A stretch of DNA of 64,000 nucleotides. Source: Stictocephala bisonia. Taxonomy: Eukaryota > Arthropoda > Insecta > Hemiptera > Membracidae. Made by a program: the position numbers and the translations under genes. The stretch covers positions 813,205 through 877,204 of the forward strand of contig JAQJVL010000252.1 of NCBI GenBank assembly GCA_035578905.1, read 5' to 3'. Shown here piece by piece: positions 56,466-64,000 of this stretch; positions within the stretch are counted from its first letter, which is position 1, and the number at the start of each line of letters is the position of its first letter. The notes beneath the pieces are model-generated. The model did not search any database. It saw only the letters and a program-made list of their open reading frames with translations, and was not told where the DNA came from.

Positions 56466-56580
56466 TTGGTTAGGTTATTTTAGGTTATGTTAGGTTTGGT
56501 TAGGTTACATTATGTTTTGTTTGGTTATGTTAGGTTTGGTTTGGTTATGTTATGTTTGGTTTGGTTATGTTCCTAAGTTA
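56466..56580. repeat. Degenerate GGTTA/TTAGG-like repeat
   Basis: More than fifteen copies of GGTTA, GGTTT, TGTTA and TTAGG-like pentamers and hexamers follow one another (TTGGTTAGGTTA, ATGTTAGGTTTGG). They are close to the insect telomere unit TTAGG on this strand but very uneven. Such GGTTAGGTT stretches are common inside insect chromosomes, so this is an interstitial repeat. Confidence 0.75.
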
Positions 56581-58029
56581 GGGTTAATGTAGTGGTAGTG
56601 TACTTTAATTAACGAGAAAGATCCATTATATATACCTCTGTTGTATTGTGGAAATTAGATAAATCATCTCGTATTTCAAGGACACGCCTGAATAAATCAA
56701 TTGAGGTTTGTAGCTCAATGAAGGTAGGACTGTTGAAACTCACAGGAAATGTTTGTAGTTAAGTCATATTTGGACTGAAGCTAATTATTCTAACCAAGTA
56801 TCATTCACTATGAATGGTTGTATGCAGTATTTTTTCTTACATCCAGTGTCTTTAATCGCATTAAATGCTTTAATCTTCGAGTAGAATATAATACTTTACA
56901 AGTTGTGTTCTAAGGTAAGTCCTCCGTCTATAAATCCTTAAGTAATAGCCCATTGACATCTGTCTCACACCCACGTCTCGAGCAACTCTCATAAAACACC
57001 ACAAGTCATTACTTCCTTGCCATGCTTCTCATATGTCTTCGCTCCGTTGTAGATCAACTTCTCATTCTATTACTATTTTAAACTAGATCTAATCCAATTA
57101 TTGGTACGTTGTACGCCTTAAGGTTCATTTTAGTATTATAAACGTCGACATCTGACTGATTCTTCCAGAAAACACACAAAACTTAGGTTATGTTTAAGAA
57201 TTACTAATTGTTTAATGCTCACTACTTTTAGTTTGATTAGTGACACATTTCCAGTTGGTTCGCATAGAAAAAGTTGTAAAATAAATATATATCACTGTGT
57301 TATTATTGCAACGTTTCAATGAAATAAATATTTTAGAAATATTTGCAATTAAAGCGTTTAAAGAAAGGTACAACTAAATCATCTTGTATGGTTAATTTCG
57401 TTTACGTATAAGTGACAAAATACTAAGATTTCCTTCTTGTTTCTTTAACCAAACTTGAGCTTGAGTAGTTAATTAATCTTTAATTAACCTTAATTAAACT
57501 GGAACGTGATCTAATGTCTTAATACGTAAGACCATTTAGTACAAGATAATGTTTTTATAAGCTAAAACGTAACGCAAAAAATTAACCATACCCATTTTAA
57601 TTAACCAGCCAATCATAAGGCAAAACCTGATATCTCTAACAGATACTTCCTAGAATTAAATGTAATTCACAATATTGTTAAGACCTTACGCCATGAATTA
57701 TGCAAATTATTTGTTAGTTTTCCACTTATAATATTTACTAGTCATCTGAACGGTTTTAAATAATAAAGTAAACGGGTTTTCTTGTATTATATTTGATAAT
57801 TTATCAATATTAATAATTGTTATTCTGTTTGACATGTTATTTATGTACAAAATGTGAAAATAGAAACATTTAACTATTCATATTAGAGTACAAAAATTTC
57901 AGGATTCGTATTAAATTACATACATGACCAAATGGCTAAACATTAAATTACATACACTGATAAACTTTGCACCGCAGTACTGGAGTTTGGACGTAGTTCC
58001 ATTTTCCCTAACAAATAATGAGTATAAAT
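56581..58029. other. AT-rich noncoding DNA
   Basis: Contains a 39-bp local direct repeat (ATTAAATTACATACA at 57909 and 57948). No gene was recognised. Confidence 0.45.
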
Positions 58030-58885
58030 TATCTATTGTATATTATGTCTAGAAACACCCAAATATATTCTTTATTCATCAAAATATAAATTATAAACTT
58101 TTACAATCTCAATAGCTATTTTATACCTACTTTTTGGAACAATGTTTTACCATTTCACACTAAAGGGGAACGTCCTGTCAAGGATATCCCAATATTCTTC
58201 ATGGAAGCCTATACATTGGGACACATCACTTTGTATAGTAAACTGAATTGATTGCCACAAATCACATTTCTGAAGAATCATTCTATCAGAAATTCGTGCA
58301 TTTTGAGTATTGAAAATTTGCGATGTTCTAAATTTTTTTCTAAACAATAAAATCCATAAAATGTTTTAAAATGTTTAATTGATATAAAACTAAATTTTCA
58401 CTTTAAGTTAGTTTATTAGTACAATTTTGATACAGTTTTATTGTAACAAAAGAGCGTAGTTAATAATTTATTTTATTATTTCTTATAAAAGTAATTTAGA
58501 AAATTATAAAAATCTTTAAACTGAAATTTAGCACGAGTTGGTGTGAAAGTAAATGTTTGAACTGTCTTCACTCTTCAGCTAGGCTTTAAATTTAAAATTA
58601 AATCTTTCAACATCACTAATTTACAATACTCAAAGGGCTAGAGTGATTCCTTACAGATGTGGTTTGAGTCATTCAATTTAGTTCACTTCAACATTTCAAG
58701 TATCACAAAGTATAGTATTTATAAATAATATTGATGGTACACTTAACAGGACGTGTGAAATGGCAAAACACTGTTCCAAAAAGTAGGTGTCCAATAGCTA
58801 TCGAGATTGTAAAATTGTATAACTTATATTAGAATTAATACAAAAAATGTTTGCGTGTTTCCATACATAATATACACTCTGTATA
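58030..58885. mobile_element. Foldback element with about 300-bp arms (856 bp)
   Basis: TGTATATTATGTCTAGAAAC near 58037 is mirrored by the complement GTATATTATGTATGGAAACA at the right end near 58880. The inverted similarity continues inward: TTTTACAATCTC.ATAGCTAT, CCTACTTTTTGGAACA.TGTT, CCATTTCACAC, ACGTCCTGT.AAG, ATACTTTGTGAT-type, TTTGAGTATTG and GCGATGTT-type, reaching about 58350 and 58590. The minus-strand 66-codon frame at 58147-58347 is inside one arm and is not a gene. Confidence 0.82.
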
Positions 58886-59136
58886 TTTTAAGGTTACACT
58901 TTTTTATTTATGTTTAGTCTTCTTCAGATATTACATGTTTAATTGCCTTTTTACATATGACATGAGCAACAAACATATGTTTAGTAGCTAGACCTACTAC
59001 ATTGTGTCATTTCTCAATACCACAATTTGAGTCGCTAATGAGAACTTTACTTGACAGGTTTGACTAATGGCCGCGTTCAAAGCTGTAATCGATTACTGAA
59101 CGTGTCAGTCTAATTAACGAGACTAAGGTGATTGAA
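58886..59136. other. Noncoding DNA
   Basis: Nothing recognised. Confidence 0.4.
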
Positions 59137-59805
59137 ATTGGCTCTCTATGTGCTATATGACACATGCACATTTGTAGGTAACAGAACAAAGGTGTTACAC
59201 TTGCTTCTCTGTGTTCTATATGGCATGGGCACATTTGTAGTTAACGGAACAAAGGTGCTTACACTTGCTTCTCTGTGTACTATATGGCATGGGCACATTT
59301 GTAGTTAACGGAACAAAGGTGCTTACACTTGCTTCTCTGTGTTCTATATGGCATGGGCACATTTGTAGGTAATGGAACAAAGGTGCTTACACTTGCTTCT
59401 CTGTGTACTATATAACATGGGCACATTTGTAGTTAACGGAACAAAGGTGCTTACACTTGCTTCTCTGTGTTCTATATGGCATAGGCACATTTGTAGGTAA
59501 CGGAACAAAAGTGCTTACACTTGCTTCTCTGGGTACTATATGGCATGGGCACATTTGTAGTTAACGGAACAAAGGTGCTTACACTTGCTTCTCTGTGTAC
59601 TATATAACATGGGCACATTTGTAGGTAACGGAACAAAAGTGCTTACACTTGCTTCTCTGTGTACTATATAACATGGGCACATTTGTAGGTAACAGAACAA
59701 AGGTGCTTACACTTGCTTCTCTGATTATTTTATGGCAGAGACACATTACTGGAAGTCGGGCCTGAGGTGATTCAAACTGCTTCTCTGTGTACTATATTAC
59801 ATGAA
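59137..59805. repeat. 64-bp minisatellite, about 10 copies with worn edges
   Basis: TTGCTTCTCTGTGT recurs at 59201, 59265, 59329, 59393, 59457, 59521, 59585, 59649 and 59713, a period of 64 (the first interval is 64, from a 63-base diverged leading unit). Core landmarks per unit are ATGGCATGGGCACATTTGTA and GGAACAAAGGTGCTTACAC. GTACTATATGG/GTTCTATATGG and AGTTAACG/AGGTAACG variants alternate. Diverged units occur at 59137-59200 and 59737-59805, and a further one at 60017-60064 beyond the SINE-like insert. Confidence 0.95.
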
Positions 59806-60010
59806 GATCATACCAACGATACATGGTTTGGATTCCACGTAAAACTTTAAGTCCCTTAGTTGCCGTGGCTGCTGGGTTATTAATACATTGCCCTTTCTAA
59901 AGAACAGTTTAACTCAGTTAGTAACCAAATTACACTTATTCTACATTCATATCATAATTCATATTCGCCTTGAAATACGTACAACTTTGTTACGGCGTCT
60001 TATATGTAAG
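59806..60010 (+). mobile_element. SINE-like dispersed repeat S, copy 4, inserted in the minisatellite
   Basis: ACGATACATGGTTTGGATTC, GGCTGCTGGGTTATTAATAC, CCCTTTCTAAAGAACAGTTT, GTAACCAAATTACACTTATT and TTACGGCGTCTTATATGTAA follow the family order. 64-bp units lie on both sides, ending at 59805 and resuming at 60017, so this copy landed in the array. Confidence 0.68.
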
Positions 60011-60016
60011 AATAAG

Positions 60017-60064
60017 AATATGACATAGGCACATTTGTAAGTATCAACACTAAGGTGGTTGAAA
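60017..60064. repeat. Diverged 64-bp unit beyond the SINE-like insert
   Basis: ATGACATAGGCACATTTGTA and CACTAAGGTGGTTGAAATT match the first diverged unit at 59137-59200 better than the core units. Confidence 0.6.
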
Positions 60065-60836
60065 TTCCTTGTATATTAAATTCCTTCCATATTTATGAAA
60101 TTCTGTGTACAACGAATCATAAATATGGCTCTTGTATAAGTACAATAGTTGACATGTTGTGTAATGACAACGTTTATTTTATATTATTTTATCGATGGCT
60201 CATAAATCGATCAAGGAGCCATCTTGAATGAATAAGAAGTTGTATGTTTAAGTCAGAACTTGTGGTAAAATATTGTTTTTTATATGGTCGGCTACAAAGG
60301 AATGTAAGAAAATATTATTTATGTTTGAACAAATTTCAAGCTGTCCTTACATCAATAATGTTTTTGGATCATTGGGTTCATATGGACGCCAGGATTTCTT
60401 AAAACATAAAAGTACTTAATTCAGAAATACAAAATTAGTAAACTGTTTATCAACGTTTTAAATGGTAGTCTAGTATGTAATGCAAATTAATAACCCTAAA
60501 TATGATTGCTGTTTATATAGTTTTATCCTTACGTAATTGACTACATAAATTATGTTACATAAATCATGTAATTTGGTCTGTCAAATTACTTACTGATGAC
60601 TAATTGAGTGAGTTTTTGAGTTTATTGCGTTGTGACACGTCACTAGTGAGAGTCCGCCACCAAAACATAATGAAACTACTGATTTTTGTTTGTATTATTA
60701 TGATCGGAAAGTCTTGCATCACTATTTTAAGAAAATTATGTGTAGTTTTCTAAATTAGAACTGGTTTATCTCTTTCAGATCATGGATAAACTCACTGGAA
60801 ATTACCATTGGGATATATACATTGGTCAATACTGTC
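60065..60836. other. AT-rich noncoding DNA
   Basis: Nothing recognised. A 16-base dyad, TCGATGGCTC..GGAGCCATC, occurs at 60191-60223. Confidence 0.4.
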
Positions 60837-61043
60837 GGCGAGTCACGAGAATTCTCTGGAATTCATGGCCTCTGTGATATTGAAGGCCCTGATTTCTATT
60901 TAAACAGCACAAGTCACTTAGTGTGCATATCATAATTAGTAATTACGACAGGTACACTACATGACTTGTGCTGTTTCAATGGAAATCAGCGCCTAAAATA
61001 TCACAGAGGCATGAAGTTCAGAGTACTTCTCGTGACTCATCGA
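60837..61043. repeat. Large hairpin: about 80-bp arms around a 43-bp centre
   Basis: The arm 60837-60918 (GCGAGTCACGAGAATTCTCT; GCCTCTGTGATATT; GGCCCTGATTTCTATT; AAACAGCACAAGTCA) is matched in reverse by 60962-61043 (TGACTTGTGCTGTTT; AATGGAAATCAGCGCC; AATATCACAGAGGC; TCTCGTGACTC). Identity is about 85% by eye. The centre contains AATTAGTAATTACG. No TA or other target duplication was identified. Confidence 0.85.
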
Positions 61044-61639
61044 CTTTATAGTAGTGGTGATGGTTTTACTTATCTATACAGTATTTAGACAGAATAGTTT
61101 CAGAATCACGTTCTTGAGTGATGAGAATATAAGCACACTCAAAAACATTTTACTGTGGAACACAAACATGCCTTAGTGATTAATGTGCAATGCATCAGAT
61201 AGGTTATGATATTAGGCAGTTATATTGATGAACAACTCATTAAAACCCAGCAAGAGAGGCTTGAAAGCAACCGGAAATAGCCCTTACCCTATCGAGAATG
61301 TTGGTCCAGTACGTCCAACTCAGGGTCGCATTTAAGCAGTCCAGCCAACTCAGACAGCTTTAGATAATCGTGAATACCAATCCACTCACATCTGACTTAG
61401 TTTTCTAGTTAAAAACGGGCATTGTTATTTCATTTATTTGTTTGATATAATTTATTATAGGTGCAACGATAGCCAATTGTATGTCTGAAATAAGAGAGTG
61501 TAAATAGGAGAGTCATGTCAATACCAAACATTTTAATCTATCCATAGTTTATTTAGTTTATCATGATTTATTTCCTCTAGAACAAAATATAAAAAGGCAA
61601 CTAAATCTTGGTTTTAGCTGACAATTTATTTAAAATTTT
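61044..61639. other. Noncoding DNA
   Basis: Nothing recognised. Confidence 0.4.
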
Positions 61640-62170
61640 ATCTTCCCTATTCCATCAAAATATCATATAACCATTGAAAAAATCAATAATAATAACTTTA
61701 ACATTGGAATCAGACATGAACAAATTTGAGAAAATGGAAAGAAAAATAATAAAAAAGAGCTTAGAACCACAAAAAGACAATAATAAGCAACAAAGAGGTG
61801 TACAAACACATAGAAAAAATGACAACAACAATGAAAAAGAGAAGACTATAATTCAATGAATACATGCAAATACTGGGCGATAATAAACTCATAAAACTAA
61901 TCATGAAAACAATAGACCCATAATCAACAGTAAAACGGATAGAACAAGTAAGACATGATGCCAAAAAAAACTGGGAATATAAATCAAAGACTTCGAAGAT
62001 AGAAAATCATACAGAAAAATTATACATGAAGCAAAATTTGCAGAAGGAATGCAAAAAAGAAAACATGTTCCTTATGAACAGAAGAAAGAAAACGAAAATT
62101 CAGTAAAAAAATGAAGTGGCGTGGGAACAAAAGAGGAAAGTATATCTCGTACAAATTAAAGAAAAAAATT
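61640..62170 (+). pseudogene. 3' remnant of another LINE ORF2
   Basis: The frame 61674-61859 reads TLTLESDMNKFEKMERKIIK and on towards KKSLEP, which parallels the W-T-L-x-K..L-x-x-F-E-R-K-I-L-R-K-I-x-G-P segment near the end of many insect LINE ORF2 proteins. After stops and shifts further pieces fit the downstream block: NNEKEK, then KKNWEYQIKDFEDRKSYR near 61960-62010 in another frame, then KKMKWRGNKRGKY near 62110, which resembles the basic tail of such proteins. The composition is strongly A-rich. It is old, 5'-truncated and unrelated in sequence to the other two LINEs. Confidence 0.5.
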
Positions 62171-62302
62171 GTAGAAAGATTCTACTTAGTCCTTAGTCGA
62201 CTTCAACGCAAACAGTAATAATTATAGCAATGATGACAAAATTAACAACTATATGTAAAACGAACAATTAGCTTGGTATATATTCAAGAATGGTTTTGTA
62301 AT

Positions 62303-62400
62303 CGTTGGTCACTCGTTAGAGTCTTCACTAATCACACTCTCATCCCTCATATTCGCCCAAATCTCTAAGATCGGCGTCTTAGAGATGAATAATGAATAAT
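62303..62400 (+). mobile_element. SINE-like dispersed repeat S, 3' fragment
   Basis: GGTCACTCGTTAGAGTCTTC, ACACTCTCATCCCTCATATT and AAGATCGGCGTCTTAGAGAT match the last 90 bases of the family. A tail of ATGAATAATGAATAATAATG follows, like the tail of copy 2. Confidence 0.65.
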
Positions 62401-62486
62401 AATGGTCATTACAAATTATCAATTATTGGTGTTTTAAATTATAATAGTTAAATAATCTTTATAAATATTTCGATCATGGTTGCACA

Positions 62487-62735
62487 TTGTTGGGTGAGTG
62501 CTGTACATTCTGAGGGAGGGCTGTATATAAAGGGACACTCTGGGAACTAGACAGTAACAGATGAGGGTTGGCTAATAACAACCAGTGACAAATGTGGCTA
62601 TCCGACGGGGGCTAGACATACAGGGGAGACCTACATCGAGTACTGGGAGAAATTATTATGGTTATTGCCATAGTAAAATAGGGACTTTATAGAATGTGTC
62701 TCGTGTATTAAAACTACATGGTATCATTATGAATT
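62487..62735 (+). mobile_element. Possible solo LTR or promoter remnant
   Basis: A 240-base GC-richer block holds TATATAAAG at 62524-62532, about 30 bases before GGAACTAGACAG, and a late ATTAAA at about 62709. That is the order of core promoter and polyadenylation signal expected in an LTR. It begins TGTTGGGTGAG. ACAT lies just before this start and again near 62719, which could be a 4-bp target duplication. The inner end would then be AAACT rather than the usual CA, so the call is weak. Confidence 0.3.
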
Positions 62736-63156
62736 CATCCATACAAAAACATGGATTTACGTCTTATTTAAAATAGCACGCAATATACTGTCGTATAGTT
62801 ATCAATGTATGTCATTATTTTGCTGATATTATGTATGACTTTTAATAACTAGGGTCTTTGTAGTTATTATATTAATAGTTTTTTTAAGTAGCATAATACG
62901 TATTGGTACATATACAGTACAGTTGAACGTCACAAAACACAAATATATTACAATACAAGCACAAAATGCACAAATATTATGGTGATTGATTTCGGTGAAC
63001 CACACTTACCTTCCTCAGACCAGAGGGATTAAAAAAGAATCATTCACATATCGATTACCATAGTATTTGTAAATTTGTTACTTGTATTGTTAGTATATTT
63101 GTGAATCTTTTGCTTATATTGTAATATATTTGTGTAGTGTAACGTTGACTTGTACT

Positions 63157-63160
<4 letters not shown>
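62736..63160. other. AT-rich noncoding DNA
   Basis: Nothing recognised. Confidence 0.4.

Positions 63161-63204
<44 letters not shown>
63161..63204. repeat. (AT)22 microsatellite
   Basis: Forty-four bases of uninterrupted AT. A minus-strand frame through it is an artefact. Confidence 0.97.
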
Positions 63205-63206
<2 letters not shown>

Positions 63207-64000
63207 CCAATAAGGGATGATATATAACACAATATCTTATAAATTACATCTTTATTTTAGTTAAAACCAAAATTTATTAATTCGATGGAGCTGTAAAATA
63301 AATGTAATTAAATATTATTGTGCAATTCTTCCGATTTAAGGTGGCCGTTTTCCATACTATCAAGTCACCGCTGGGAAGTCGACAGCCCCAGGCAGCCTTG
63401 TACTAGCCATGCAAACTTACTGTCAACGGGCCAAAACATACTGTTCTATTTCAACTGCACGGTTCGTGTTTGTTATTAAAATGAGTTATAATCAACGCTA
63501 TACGATTATTAAAGGTCCATTCTAGTGGATCGTAAGTTGATATTATGTTATTTTTTATTTGTGAAATAATTAAGAAACATTTAAGGTTCACGTATTTAAC
63601 AGTGGCAAAATTAAAATACTCATTTTTCTTTTAAACCCAACTCATTTTCCACTATAACAGGCCTTCTCCTTTCAAATGATACTTAAAATGTTACCATAAA
63701 AGTATTATTATGAACCGAATAGTTGAAATGAAAACCGTGAAATTTAGCTTTTCGAGGAGGGAAATGGTTACTTAAGCCAGTTTCTTTTACGTATGCCATA
63801 TAACTTTAAACTTTGCTCTCTTCTATGCTAAACACTCTGGTTTTCAGACCTTTAATTTAAATATGACTGTCGTTGATTTTTTTTCTTTGCTTAAATTGTT
63901 ATAAGAAAATATGTAGTTATTTCAAAGTTATGTTGTTTTAATAATCCTTTAGTTTAATATTTTTCTAATTTTCAATAATTAGTGATTGTCTTGTTTTTTT
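63205..64000. other. Noncoding DNA to the window end
   Basis: A GC-richer stretch at 63340-63470 (CACCGCTGGGAAGTCGACAG) stands out, but no frame or repeat was recognised in it. The rest is AT-rich. Confidence 0.4.

Noticed and set aside
56466..56580. True telomere end
   Set aside because: Repeats are too irregular, and more than 7 kb of ordinary transposon-rich DNA follows on the right.
58147..58347. 66-codon minus-strand frame
   Set aside because: It lies wholly inside one arm of the foldback element at 58030-58885, and the other arm does not keep the frame.
61674..61859. Independent Lys/Asn-rich small protein
   Set aside because: The residue order fits the decayed C-terminal region of a LINE ORF2, and the frame breaks immediately before the next matching block.

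Overview
This window looks like intergenic or intronic DNA from an AT-rich animal genome. An insect is most likely: it holds Jockey/CR1-type LINEs, TA-flanked mariner-like MITEs, degenerate TTAGG-like DNA and dense long inverted repeats. A hemipteran or similar large-genome insect would fit, but that is inference. No complete host gene is visible. Nearly all open frames of 60-75 codons are chance, or run through repeats, and are not annotated.

Layout. (1) 1-4,828: AT-rich DNA with one inverted-repeat element (627-1670) and one copy of a dispersed family (2800-3321). (2) 4,829-11,709: about 6.9 kb of a 101-bp satellite, roughly 68 monomers, with a local 6-mer higher-order repeat of 607 bp and three 71-bp deletion monomers. 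Its right edge runs without a break into a foldback element whose end resembles part of the monomer. (3) 12-28 kb: AT-rich DNA with a 449-bp MITE, SINE-like copies, a tRNA-like SINE head, a 110-bp palindrome-bearing tandem array (18541-19232), a possible coding exon on the minus strand (20549-20763) and a near-perfect hairpin (24468-24538). (4) 28.6-33.05 kb: a nearly full-length decayed LINE. It has a FLYWCH-like zinc finger, a coiled coil and an SGNH-esterase in ORF1, and an APE endonuclease plus reverse transcriptase in ORF2. (5) 36.8-39.8 kb: a nested insertion, in which a 5'-truncated minus-strand LINE with an internal (CA)n(TA)n tract splits a mariner-like MITE. (6) 40-64 kb: many inverted-repeat elements (47132-48062, 50224-51016, 53261-53923, 54660-55585, 58030-58885, 60837-61043), three minisatellites (33, 38 and 64 bp; the 33-bp one lies at 35.8 kb), SINE-like copies, a LINE 3' fragment, two GC-richer promoter-like patches with full palindromic CRE or E-box sites, and a possible solo LTR.

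There is no operon or pathway here. The window records layered transposition followed by decay. The observations most worth following are the satellite that appears to have grown from the end of a foldback element, the FLYWCH plus esterase ORF1, the nested LINE-in-MITE insertion, the density of long inverted repeats that could form hairpin RNA, and the single coding-like exon near 20.6 kb.
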